DNA of 64,000 nucleotides, taken from assembly GCA_902517865.1 (NCBI GenBank), contig CABYDT010000003.1, forward strand, positions 1 through 64,000, written 5' to 3'. The stretch is from an uncultured Pelagibacteraceae bacterium. GTDB lineage: Bacteria; Pseudomonadota; Alphaproteobacteria; Pelagibacterales; Pelagibacteraceae. The notes under the pieces were generated by a model. That model saw only the letters and a program-made list of their open reading frames with translations. It had not been told where the DNA came from and ran no database searches. Shown here in pieces: positions 34,895 to 43,336 of the stretch. Numbering within the stretch: the first letter of the stretch is position 1; each line of letters starts with the position of its first letter. Both the position numbers and the translations under genes were made by a program.

Positions 34895-37021
34895 ATGGCA
34901 AAGAAAAAAAAGAAAAAAGCTAAGAAAAAGAAAAAAAAGTTAAAAAAGATTAAAAAGAAAAGAATAAAAAAGAAAAAGAAAAAGACAAAAAAGAATCTTA
35001 AAAGAACTAAGAAAAAAAAAGTTAAAATCAAAAAGAAAAAAAAGAAAAAGAAGACAGTTTTAAAAAAAAGCACACCTAAAACCGCCAAAGATCCAGTATT
35101 TAAAGTTTTTCCCGAATGGAAGAAGAAGGGGTTGGTAAACCAAAGTTCTTACAAAGAAATGTATGAGGAGTCAGTTTCAGATAACGAAAAATTTTGGGAA
35201 AAACACGGAAAAAGAATTGATTGGATAAAACCTTACTCTCAAATCAAGGATGTTACGTATAGTAAAGAAAAAGTTGACATAAAATGGTTTTACGATGGAA
35301 CCTTAAACGTAGCATACAATTGTATTGATAGACATTTACCTAAAAAAGCTAACGATACCGCTATAATTTTTGAGGGAGACGATCCAAATGTCTCAAAAAA
35401 TATTACATATCAAGAATTAAAAGATGAAGTATGTAAACTCTCAAACGGTTTAAAAGAAATCGGTATTAAAAAAGGAGACAGAGTAACAATTTATATGCCA
35501 ATGGTGCCACAAGCAGTTTACTCGATGCTAGCTTGCGCAAGAATTGGCGCAATACACTCAGTAGTATTTGGTGGTTTCTCAGCTGAGTCCTTAGCTGGAA
35601 GAATACTAGATTGTAAATCTGAATATGTAATTACTGCAGATCAAGCAATTCGTGGAGCAAAACCTATACCATTGAAGCAAACAACAAATGAAGCTTTAAC
35701 AAAATGTCCGGATGTTAAAAAATGCGTAGTGTTGAAACATACCGGAGCAGACGTTGAATGGAATGAGAATGTTGACGTATGGTATCACGATATTACTGAA
35801 AACGCTTCTACTGAATGCGAACCAGAAGAAATGGGCGCGGAAGACCCGTTATTTATTCTTTATACCTCAGGATCAACAGGAAAACCTAAAGGTGTGCTTC
35901 ATACTAGTGGTGGTTATATAGTCTATGCTTCGATGACTCATGAATATATTTTTAATTATAAAGAGGGCGACATTTACTGGTGCACAGCAGACGTAGGTTG
36001 GGTTACAGGCCATAGTTATATTGTTTACGGACCATTGGCAAACGGTGCTACAACAGTTGTTTTTGAAGGATTGCCAACTTATCCCGATGCAGGAAGATTT
36101 TGGCAAGTCTGTGATAAACATAATATAAATATATTTTATACTGCGCCTACTGCTTTAAGAGCATTGATGAGAGAGGGAGATGAACTAGTAAAAAGGTCTA
36201 GTAGAAAATCTATAAGACTTTTAGGTACTGTTGGTGAACCTATAAACCCAGAAGCATGGTTATGGTATTATAAAATTGTTGGGGATTCAAAGTGCCCAAT
36301 CGTGGATACTTGGTGGCAAACAGAAACTGGCGGTATATTAATATCACCACAACCAGGAGCAATAGATTTAAAACCAGGTTCAGCAACAAAACCATTTTAT
36401 GGAATTAAACCCGCAATAGTGGATGAGTCAGGTAAAGAACTTAAAGGAGCATGCAAAGGTAGATTATGTATGTCTGACTCATGGCCTGGTCAAATGAGAA
36501 CAGTATACGGTGATCATCAAAGATTTATTGATACGTATTTTTCAACTGTCGACGGGAAATACTTTACAGGTGATGGATGTAGAAGAGACAAAGATGGATA
36601 CTATTGGATAACAGGAAGAGTGGACGATGTGATAATAGTATCAGGTCATAATCTTGGCACTGCAGAAATTGAAAGTGCATTCGTTGCACACAAAAAAGTG
36701 GCTGAAGCTGCTGTTGTCGGATATCCCCATGAAATTAAAGGAAATGGATTGTATTGCTATGTAACGCTTAAAGCAGGCGAGGAAGGCACAGAAGAATTAA
36801 AATCAGAGCTTATTCAATTAGTAAGAAAAATGATTGGTCCAGTCGCAAAACCAGATTTGATCCATTTCACTCCTGGTCTACCAAAAACCAGATCAGGTAA
36901 AATAATGAGAAGGATTTTGAGAAAAGTAGCAGAAAATGATTATGGAAACTTGGGGGATACATCAACATTAGCAGACCCTACGGTTGTTCAAAGTTTAATT
37001 GATAATAGGTTAAACAAGTAA
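34895..37021 (+). CDS. acs: Acetyl-CoA synthetase with poly-lysine N-terminal extension
   Basis: AMP-forming ligase that activates acetate to acetyl-CoA. From about residue 70 the 708-aa protein is a normal Acs: [19 protein letters not shown] (ATP loop), [25 protein letters not shown]-type region (here [14 protein letters not shown]), and [11 protein letters not shown] with the catalytic, acetylation-prone Lys. Residues 1-58 contain 41 lysines in runs of up to eight. That tail is not part of usual Acs, which is about 650 aa. The start is firm: AAGGGGTG lies a few bases before the ATG and no other ATG occurs before residue 90. The EVE gene ends 15 bp upstream. Confidence 0.95.
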   Translation: MAKKKKKKAKKKKKKLKKIKKKRIKKKKKKTKKNLKRTKKKKVKIKKKKKKKKTVLKKSTPKTAKDPVFKVFPEWKKKGLVNQSSYKEMYEESVSDNEKFWEKHGKRIDWIKPYSQIKDVTYSKEKVDIKWFYDGTLNVAYNCIDRHLPKKANDTAIIFEGDDPNVSKNITYQELKDEVCKLSNGLKEIGIKKGDRVTIYMPMVPQAVYSMLACARIGAIHSVVFGGFSAESLAGRILDCKSEYVITADQAIRGAKPIPLKQTTNEALTKCPDVKKCVVLKHTGADVEWNENVDVWYHDITENASTECEPEEMGAEDPLFILYTSGSTGKPKGVLHTSGGYIVYASMTHEYIFNYKEGDIYWCTADVGWVTGHSYIVYGPLANGATTVVFEGLPTYPDAGRFWQVCDKHNINIFYTAPTALRALMREGDELVKRSSRKSIRLLGTVGEPINPEAWLWYYKIVGDSKCPIVDTWWQTETGGILISPQPGAIDLKPGSATKPFYGIKPAIVDESGKELKGACKGRLCMSDSWPGQMRTVYGDHQRFIDTYFSTVDGKYFTGDGCRRDKDGYYWITGRVDDVIIVSGHNLGTAEIESAFVAHKKVAEAAVVGYPHEIKGNGLYCYVTLKAGEEGTEELKSELIQLVRKMIGPVAKPDLIHFTPGLPKTRSGKIMRRILRKVAENDYGNLGDTSTLADPTVVQSLIDNRLNK

Positions 37022-37022
37022 A

Positions 37023-37190
37023 CTAAAAATCGTAAGTTATACCTTTTTTTTCCCAGTCGCCATATCTTGTGGGTTCTGGACCAGAGGGACCATTTAATTC
37101 TGTCTTCTTTTTATGTTTTTGCCTCTTTTTTTTTCGATCTTGCGCCTCTTTCAAAGCTCTATCTGCGATTATTTGTAATTTTTTTTTCAT
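37023..37190 (-). CDS. SDHAF4-like succinate dehydrogenase assembly factor (DUF1674)
   Basis: A 55-aa frame starting at ATG 37190: MKKKLQIIADRALKEAQ, a Lys/Arg-rich linker, then GPSGPEPTRYGDWEKKG and a final DF. The C-terminal GPEPTRYGDWEKKGxxxDF block is the DUF1674/SDHAF4 signature. That family helps flavinate and assemble succinate dehydrogenase in mitochondria and alphaproteobacteria. It is convergent with acs, whose stop is one base away from its own. The sdh genes are not in this window. Confidence 0.85.
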   Translation of the reverse strand: MKKKLQIIADRALKEAQDRKKKRQKHKKKTELNGPSGPEPTRYGDWEKKGITYDF

Positions 37191-37224
37191 TTTTAAAATA
37201 TTGATTTCAACATATAATATTCCA

Positions 37225-37719
37225 GTGAAAGATTTTTTTCAAACATTACTAAAGCCAGACTGGGATGATAATCCAAAAAAATCTGAAATATTATTAGCTG
37301 CTAATAAATTAGAAGTGGGTGAATTTCAATTTTTACAGTTAGCCTATAAAGAGTGGCATGGTCATGAATTACCAAAAACATTGGTTGATAATATATTCAG
37401 AGGATACACAATTCGTAATAATATACCTAATTGGGCAAGACATTACGCAAGAAAAATAGTGCATTTAGATAAAGTGAACAAATTGAACCCTCAAGACCCT
37501 AAGTATCATGTTTACGATGTCGAATTTGGTAAACCAATAGGATCAAAAGGTTTATCTAAATTTATTTTTTCAGTTTTAGGTATAACTGTTTTCTTTTTAA
37601 TATCATTTTATTTGGCAATAATTACAGTGGATGAACCAGCAACACTATTACCTCCATATTTTGAAAAGAAAAATATTTACCCTGAGCTTTACAAAAAAGA
37701 GAACGGTAACAAGAAATAA
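37225..37719 (+). CDS. Unknown protein with one C-terminal membrane helix
   Basis: I do not recognise this gene. From a GTG at 37225 it codes for 164 aa (VKDFFQTLLKPDWDDNPKKS). The first 115 residues are soluble and charged, a strong helix follows (about 118-138, FIFSVLGITVFFLISFYLAI), and a short C-terminal tail ends in polar residues. An upstream TTG at 37201 is an alternative start. The following small membrane gene begins 2 bp after its stop, so they are likely co-expressed. Confidence 0.65.
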   Translation: MKDFFQTLLKPDWDDNPKKSEILLAANKLEVGEFQFLQLAYKEWHGHELPKTLVDNIFRGYTIRNNIPNWARHYARKIVHLDKVNKLNPQDPKYHVYDVEFGKPIGSKGLSKFIFSVLGITVFFLISFYLAIITVDEPATLLPPYFEKKNIYPELYKKENGNKK

Positions 37720-37721
37720 AA

Positions 37722-37922
37722 ATGTTTGACATACCAAAAGAGTACGAAAATCTTGTAAATATCGTTTTTTTAATTGTCACTGCAGCAATTGCATATCATG
37801 GATTAACATTTAGAAGACCAGACGGCGAGTCTGATTGGGTTAGATTATTATTTGGTTGTATAGCCGGAGTTTATTTTTTTTTAGTTTTATTTAAAGATAT
37901 TTTAAAAGTTATTTCTTTTTAA
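37722..37922 (+). CDS. Small two-helix membrane protein (66 aa)
   Basis: No family recognised. A 66-aa protein, MFDIPKEYENLVNIVFLIVT, with two hydrophobic helices (about 10-27 and 44-62) linked by a charged loop (FRRPDGESDWVR). It follows the previous gene by 2 bp and overlaps the convergent TPR gene by 4 bp at the 3' end. Confidence 0.6.
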   Translation: MFDIPKEYENLVNIVFLIVTAAIAYHGLTFRRPDGESDWVRLLFGCIAGVYFFLVLFKDILKVISF

Positions 37923-38539
37923 AGTTTACCAGGCTTATGCATTATCTGCTCCTTATCGCGATCCGGGACGCTTAATACTCTCTCTTCCTCTGGTAACTTT
38001 AATTGTTCATAAATGTATTGAGCTCTTTTTCTAATAGAAGAAGGTTTATTAATCATATATAAAATTTTCTCCCCTAATCCAGGACCTTCCACGGCTTCTG
38101 AGTCTGTTTCTAAAGATTTTATGTAATCTTTAAGCGCTCCTTCATAATCTCCTTTTCTATCTTTTATTATACCTCTGTTTGCATAGGCAGCTGCTAATGT
38201 TCCTCTTCCGGTTAAATCATCATCGACTAAAGTTTTATTTAAAAAGATAATTAAGTTAGACAACTGTTTTGAAGCTAGATCGTATTCTTTTTTATTGATA
38301 TTTGCTATTGCCTCACACATCATAGCTCCACGATGCTCAGGATTTTTAATTAATGCTTCGTTAGCAGCTTTTATTGCTTTGTCCCACATTTTATCTTTTA
38401 ATCTGTTGTCGCATACTTCCGTCTCATAATCTCCAGGTGGTCTGTTGACAAAAGATTTATAAACTGCCCAAAAAGTAAACATAACAAATGTTGAAACAGC
38501 ACAAATTATAATAAATCTTCTAAGGATATTGATATTCAT
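37919..38539 (-). CDS. Membrane-anchored TPR-type protein
   Basis: A 206-aa protein with one N-terminal membrane helix (about 8-27) and a helical repeat region. Segments such as DKMWDKAIKAANEALIKNPE and NRGIIKDRKGDYEGALKDYI look like tetratricopeptide repeats. The domain would face the periplasm. The partner is unknown. It lies 3 bp after the small membrane gene upstream on the same strand. Confidence 0.7.
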   Translation of the reverse strand: MNINILRRFIIICAVSTFVMFTFWAVYKSFVNRPPGDYETEVCDNRLKDKMWDKAIKAANEALIKNPEHRGAMMCEAIANINKKEYDLASKQLSNLIIFLNKTLVDDDLTGRGTLAAAYANRGIIKDRKGDYEGALKDYIKSLETDSEAVEGPGLGEKILYMINKPSSIRKRAQYIYEQLKLPEEERVLSVPDRDKEQIMHKPGKL

Positions 38540-38542
38540 AAT

Positions 38543-38776
38543 TTAAAAAACATTTTGTACGTATAAATAACTAAACACAAAAGATAGCAATACGGAAGTT
38601 AACCTTGCTCTATTATTTAATTTTTTTTTTACTACTTCGTCCGGCTCACCTTTTTCTTTAAATTGTTTTCTTAAATAAAGATTTAATAAGATTTTTTTTA
38701 ATGGAAAATACAGGGCCACAAATAGAGCTAATGTCCAAATTGGATCATGGAAAGTGATATAAATATCTTTTAGCAT
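38543..38776 (-). CDS. Small membrane protein (77 aa), divergent from the symporter
   Basis: No family recognised. A 77-aa protein, MLKDIYITFHDPIWTLALFV, with one or two N-terminal hydrophobic stretches, a basic/acidic middle (KQFKEKGEPDEVVKKK) and a C-terminal hydrophobic helix. It shares the 220-bp regulatory gap with the large symporter gene and may be controlled with it. Confidence 0.6.
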   Translation of the reverse strand: MLKDIYITFHDPIWTLALFVALYFPLKKILLNLYLRKQFKEKGEPDEVVKKKLNNRARLTSVLLSFVFSYLYVQNVF

Positions 38777-38845
38777 ACAACTTCAGGTTATATTTAAGTT
38801 AAAAAAAAATAAAATAAATAAAAAGCCTTAAAATAGCACCTAAAT

Positions 38846-38877
38846 GCTGTTGCAATGCAAAAGCAACCCACAATAGC
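38846..38877 (+). promoter_or_regulatory. Alternative hairpins in the symporter upstream region
   Basis: GTTGC and GCAAC (38849-38853 and 38863-38867) form one hairpin. GCUGUUG and CAAUAGC (38846-38852 and 38871-38877) form another, with one G-U pair. The two use the same 5' arm and exclude each other, as in switching leaders. It is only relevant if transcription starts upstream of it, which is not shown. Confidence 0.3.
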
Positions 38878-38938
38878 TATAAAAAAAAGGGTTGATAAAA
38901 CTGTTGAATTAATGGAGATTCCCCTGAAATGTTAAAGG

Positions 38939-38972
38939 CTGATTATATCAGTTTTTATACGTTACATGTAAC
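38939..38972. promoter_or_regulatory. Two adjacent palindromes before the symporter gene
   Basis: CTGAT-TAT-ATCAG (38939-38951) is followed 9 bases later by the perfect 12-bp palindrome GTTACATGTAAC (38961-38972). The second ends 24 bases before the TTG start. They look like operator sites for one or two dimeric regulators, or a small 5' hairpin. The second shares GTTA-N4-TAAC with the site upstream of dctP. Confidence 0.45.
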
Positions 38973-38996
38973 AAACAAACAACAAAGGGGGAAACC

Positions 38997-40937
38997 TTGT
39001 CAGCAAAAGTAACATGGCTGATTGCATTTGTGATCTTATACTGGATATACTGCGTATACTGGGGATTAAGATGTGCACAAATGGCAAAGACAGCAACGGA
39101 TTATTTCGTAGCCGGTCGTAGACTTGGACTATGGGTATTCGTTTTAGCTGCAACAGCCACATCGTTTTCTGGATGGACCTTTATGGGTCACCCAGGATTA
39201 ATTTATAGAGACGGGTTCCAATATGCATACGCATCTTTCTACGCCATAACTATTCCATTTACGGGTGTTATGTTCTTAAAAAGACAATGGATATTAGGAA
39301 AACGTTTTGGTTACGTTACTCCAGGTGAAATGCTAGCAGATTACTTTAAAGGTGATGGTGTTAGAATTTTAACCGTGGTGATAGCGTTATGTTTCTCGAT
39401 TCCTTACCTTGGATTACAATTAGCAGCTTCAGGAAAACTGTTTAACGTTTTATCTGATGGACTGTTTACTGTAACTGCAGGTACATGGGTCTTAGCTGCC
39501 GTGGTGCTAATTTATGTGGCATCTGGTGGATTAAGAGCTGTGGCGTACGTGGATACACTACAATGTATACTACTTGCATTCGGAATCGTAGCAGTTGGTT
39601 TTATCGCTTACGATCTAGTTGGCGGATGGACTGAACTTAACAAAGGATTAGCTAATGTCGCAAAAGTAAAAGGTGCGAAGTGGGGATTCACGCAAGATGG
39701 ATACTCATCATATTTAGCGATTCCAGGAGTAATACAATTTACAGCGGGTCTTGGTAAAGAAACACCTGTTGGTGGATTGTGGACTGGAGTGATGGTGTTA
39801 ACTTATATGTTTGCTCTTATGGGTATACATTCTGCACCAGCATTCACTATGTGGGCATTTGGAAATCAAGATCCAAGACCGTTTGCACCACAACAAGTTT
39901 GGGCTTCTTCATTTGGAATAGGTTTAATCTTATTCTTCTTTACAGCAGCTCAAGGTATGGGAGCACATTTATTAGGTGCGAACCCAGCAGTTAATGCAGC
40001 AGGAGTAAACATTGCAAATGTTTTACCTGAATCAATTGGAAAAGGTGGACAAGGGAACTTAGTTCCTTTCTACATCAACACAATTGGTGATGCAGCTCCG
40101 TGGTTTGTTGGTCTATTAGCAGTTTGTGCCTTAGCAGCTATGCAGTCTACAGGTGCAGCTTATATGTCAACAGCAGGCGGAATGTTAACTAGAGACTTAT
40201 ATAAGAAATACCTAAATCCAAAAGCTTCTCACGCAACGCAGAAGTTATTTGGAAGAATGGGTGTTGCTTTCATAGTCTTCTCAGCACTATTAGTTGCTAC
40301 TTACTCAAAAGATGCACTTGTCCTATTAGGTGGACTAGCAGTTGCATTCGGTTTCCAAATGTGGGTACCGTTAATGTCAGTTTGCTACTTCCCATTCTTT
40401 ACAAGACAGGGTGTAACTTTAGGTATGGCAGCAGGTATTGTAGCTGTTATGTTAACTGAAAGTATTGGTGTCAAATTATTCGGTGACGCTCTTCCTTGGG
40501 GAAGATGGCCTTGGACAATGCACTCTGCATTCTGGGGTATGTTCTTTAACCTAGGTACAGCTATAATCGTTTCTGCAATGACACAAAATGCAAGTGATAG
40601 AGCACATAGACAAAAATACCATGACTTCTTAGCTCAACATGCTGGATTACCAGCATCTAAGCAAGGTCTAAAACCAGTAGCTTGGGCAATTACCCTAGCG
40701 TGGTTATTCTTCGGAATTGGACCTGGAGCAGTTATTGGTAATGATATCTTTGGTTCACCAAATGACTATTCATCATGGACATTTGGAATTCCATCTATCT
40801 GGGCATGGCAAATTCTATTCTGGGCTTTAGGAGTCGGTATGATGTGGTTCCTAGCGTACAAAATGGAAATGTCTACAATTCCAGATAAGGAAATCGTTGC
40901 ATTAACAGACGACATTGGAGACACGCAAAGAGCGTAA
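38997..40937 (+). CDS. Sodium:solute symporter (SSS family), large
   Basis: A 646-aa inner-membrane symporter with 13 or more helices. SSS-family features include ATDYFVAGRRLGLWVFVLAA, SGWTFMGHPG, ASGGLRAVAYVDTLQCILLA and AAMQSTGAAYMSTAGGMLTRD. The start is TTG, supported by a strong AAAGGGGG ribosome binding site about 7 bases upstream. Codon use is visibly less A/T-biased than in neighbours, suggesting high expression. Substrate is unknown; acetate is possible because acs is close, as are other small organic acids or amino acids. A strong terminator follows. Confidence 0.9.
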   Translation: MSAKVTWLIAFVILYWIYCVYWGLRCAQMAKTATDYFVAGRRLGLWVFVLAATATSFSGWTFMGHPGLIYRDGFQYAYASFYAITIPFTGVMFLKRQWILGKRFGYVTPGEMLADYFKGDGVRILTVVIALCFSIPYLGLQLAASGKLFNVLSDGLFTVTAGTWVLAAVVLIYVASGGLRAVAYVDTLQCILLAFGIVAVGFIAYDLVGGWTELNKGLANVAKVKGAKWGFTQDGYSSYLAIPGVIQFTAGLGKETPVGGLWTGVMVLTYMFALMGIHSAPAFTMWAFGNQDPRPFAPQQVWASSFGIGLILFFFTAAQGMGAHLLGANPAVNAAGVNIANVLPESIGKGGQGNLVPFYINTIGDAAPWFVGLLAVCALAAMQSTGAAYMSTAGGMLTRDLYKKYLNPKASHATQKLFGRMGVAFIVFSALLVATYSKDALVLLGGLAVAFGFQMWVPLMSVCYFPFFTRQGVTLGMAAGIVAVMLTESIGVKLFGDALPWGRWPWTMHSAFWGMFFNLGTAIIVSAMTQNASDRAHRQKYHDFLAQHAGLPASKQGLKPVAWAITLAWLFFGIGPGAVIGNDIFGSPNDYSSWTFGIPSIWAWQILFWALGVGMMWFLAYKMEMSTIPDKEIVALTDDIGDTQRA

Positions 40938-40955
40938 TTTCCTAAATTTTATTTG

Positions 40956-40989
40956 AAAAAGGGCGAGTTTATCTCGCCCTTTTTTTTTG
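40956..40989 (+). terminator. Rho-independent terminator after the symporter gene
   Basis: GGGCGAG and CTCGCCC (40961-40967 and 40973-40979) form a GC stem, extended by A5/T5 on the outside, with a TTTAT loop and a run of nine or more T. It starts about 20 bases after the stop codon. A textbook terminator that isolates the symporter as a single-gene unit. Confidence 0.95.
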
Positions 40990-41029
40990 TTTTTTCCTTA
41001 CGAAAGATTATAAAGAAGAATAACTTTCA

Positions 41030-41686
41030 ATGAAAAAAAATATAAAGATTGCTCCATCTATTTTATCGGCAGATTTTGCTAACCTAGAGGAAGAAATTTC
41101 AATTCTTAATAATTCTGAAGCTGATTATATTCACGTTGATGTCATGGATGGTCATTTTGTTAAGAATCTAACTTTTGGACCTCCAGTAATTGAAAAGATA
41201 AGAAAATATTCAAAAAAACCTTTTGACGTCCATTTAATGATAAAATCTGTTGATCAATATTTAGAGTCGTATTCAAAAGCTGGCGCTGACATTATTACAA
41301 TTCATCCTGAAACAACGAATAATTTAGATAACGCGATATCTAAAATTAAATCACTTGGTAAGAGAGTTGGGGTATCATTAAATCCAGATGTATCTATTGA
41401 TAAAGTTTTACCTGTAATAAAAAAAATCGATCTTGTGTTAATCATGAGTGTTTATCCTGGATTTGCAGGTCAAAAATTTATCCCTGATGTTTTAAAAAAA
41501 GTAAAAATATTAAGTGAAGAAATAAATAATGGAAATTTAAATGTAGAAATAGAAATTGATGGTGGAATAAATATAGATACTGCAAAATTAGCGAAGAAAG
41601 CTGGTGCAAATGTATTAGTTGCGGGCACAGCAGTATATTCAGAAAATAAGGTTTTAGAGAATATAAAATTATTAAAAAACTGTTGA
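41030..41686 (+). CDS. rpe: Ribulose-phosphate 3-epimerase
   Basis: Interconverts ribulose 5-phosphate and xylulose 5-phosphate in the pentose phosphate pathway. The 218-aa TIM barrel shows IAPSILSADFANLEEEI, HVDVMDGHFVKNLTFGP, DVHLMI, MSVYPGFAGQKF and EIDGGINIDTA with all metal ligands. It is the first gene of an rpe-heparinase-purH run. Confidence 0.97.
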   Translation: MKKNIKIAPSILSADFANLEEEISILNNSEADYIHVDVMDGHFVKNLTFGPPVIEKIRKYSKKPFDVHLMIKSVDQYLESYSKAGADIITIHPETTNNLDNAISKIKSLGKRVGVSLNPDVSIDKVLPVIKKIDLVLIMSVYPGFAGQKFIPDVLKKVKILSEEINNGNLNVEIEIDGGINIDTAKLAKKAGANVLVAGTAVYSENKVLENIKLLKNC

Positions 41687-41689
41687 TAC

Positions 41690-43336
41690 GTGAATTATAG
41701 ATTTATAAGTCTTTTCATTGCCTCGATTTATAAATACCTTAATGAAAAAATTAAACAAATATACTTTTCAACCAGCCTATACAATAAATCTCTATCGGTG
41801 ATTCCGCCCACTAGAAGCTATGACATGAATAACATGCCATTACTTCAGGAAATAACTGATAAAGACGAGAAAACGATGAATTTAATAAAAGAATTTTCAA
41901 AAAATATTTGGAAATTAGATAATATTGGAAAAAGTAATATAGGTAAGCTTAACGCTTTCTCATGGTTACCACTATTTGACGTAAAAAAAGACAAAGTGCT
42001 AATCAAAAATATAATGCTTGAATGGCTTAGGAAATATGAAAATTATAATTCTAATGCATGGACATTAAACTTAATATCTAAAAGAATTATTTTTTGGATA
42101 TGCTGTTCGCATTTTACTGTTCGAAGTGAAGATCTAGTGTTTAGAAATAGAATAATAAATAGCATTATCAAACAATCGTTTCACCTAAACAAAAACATTA
42201 ATCTTTTAAACAAACCTATAGATCGAGTTTTTGCTTTAGTGTCTTTGGTACTTACAAGCATTACATTCGAAGGTTATCAAAAATTATTTCAGGTATCTTT
42301 AAAAAATCTTAATGCTGAAGCCAAGTCTATGATAGACAAAAATGGATTTGTTTTAAGTAAGGATCCTGAGGAACAATTTTGGTTATTACATCATCTATTT
42401 ATTGCAAAAGAATTTCTAATATTTTCGCAAAATACATCTCCAGAATTTATTGACAACCTTATAGTATCCGTCGGAAACAATTTGTCTGGATTATACTATA
42501 GTAATAATGAGGTACCACTTTTTAATGGATCAAAAAAATTAAATATTGAAAATTTTAATAAATTATTAAAACTTAAAAATTATAACTTTGAAAAGAAAAA
42601 TATCACACATTCTTATTTATATACAAAGATCAAAAAATTTGAATTAATGATGGATGCAAATAACCCACCACCTGATTTTAAATCACAAAATTATCAATCT
42701 GGCTGTCTATCATTCGAGTTTTTATATAATAGCGAAAAAATTATTACTAACTGTGGTTCGGCTAAAAATTTTTCTGATAACTTATCTATTATAAGTCAGT
42801 CTACTGCAACCCACTCAACAATTACAATTAATGATACTTCCTCTTGTTTGTCGCAACAAAATAAACTTATTAAAAAATATTTTGGAAATTCACTAAAGAG
42901 AAAATTAAAAGTTTATAAAAAAGATATTATGAGATCAAAGCATTTTTCTACAGTGTCAGCTGGACATAATGGATATAACTCAAATTTTAATTGTCTTTAC
43001 GAAAGGAAGATAACTATTAATGATCTTGAACATAAATTATCAGGAGAAGAACTAATAATTGTTACAAAAAAAAATAAGAAGAATATAAATTATGCACTTA
43101 GATTTCACGTCGTTCCAGAAGCAAAGCTTTTAAAAACTCAAGGTGGGAATATTTTATTAAGCTTACACAATCAAGGTTGGAAATTTCAAACTAATAATAG
43201 TGATTTAAAAATTGAAAAGAACCTTTATTTCGCAGATTACGATAAAATTATTGAGTCGCAATGTATAGTCATTGAAGGTAAATTAAACGAAAGCTTAAAT
43301 AAAATCGAGTGGTCACTAGAAAAAACGAATAAATGA
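41690..43336 (+). CDS. Heparinase II/III family protein
   Basis: A 548-aa protein of the heparinase II/III-like family, with an N-terminal alpha-toroid region and a C-terminal beta part (CGSAKNFSDN, STATHSTITINDTSSC, VSAGHNGYNSNFNCLYER). In many alphaproteobacteria such a gene sits next to purH; its substrate there is unknown, and real heparin cleavage is not implied. The start is GTG at 41690, 3 bp after rpe. It overlaps purH by 4 bp. Confidence 0.85.
   Translation: MNYRFISLFIASIYKYLNEKIKQIYFSTSLYNKSLSVIPPTRSYDMNNMPLLQEITDKDEKTMNLIKEFSKNIWKLDNIGKSNIGKLNAFSWLPLFDVKKDKVLIKNIMLEWLRKYENYNSNAWTLNLISKRIIFWICCSHFTVRSEDLVFRNRIINSIIKQSFHLNKNINLLNKPIDRVFALVSLVLTSITFEGYQKLFQVSLKNLNAEAKSMIDKNGFVLSKDPEEQFWLLHHLFIAKEFLIFSQNTSPEFIDNLIVSVGNNLSGLYYSNNEVPLFNGSKKLNIENFNKLLKLKNYNFEKKNITHSYLYTKIKKFELMMDANNPPPDFKSQNYQSGCLSFEFLYNSEKIITNCGSAKNFSDNLSIISQSTATHSTITINDTSSCLSQQNKLIKKYFGNSLKRKLKVYKKDIMRSKHFSTVSAGHNGYNSNFNCLYERKITINDLEHKLSGEELIIVTKKNKKNINYALRFHVVPEAKLLKTQGGNILLSLHNQGWKFQTNNSDLKIEKNLYFADYDKIIESQCIVIEGKLNESLNKIEWSLEKTNK

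Noticed and set aside
34876-35088. A minus-strand open frame rich in phenylalanine opposite the start of acs
   Set aside because: It is the mirror of the lysine tract (AAA/AAG read as TTT/CTT). It has no ribosome binding site and overlaps a well-supported gene.
38844-38876. A ten-codon leader peptide (MLLQCKSNPQ) upstream of the symporter
   Set aside because: No ribosome binding site, no run of regulatory codons, and it coincides with the hairpin arms; likely chance.
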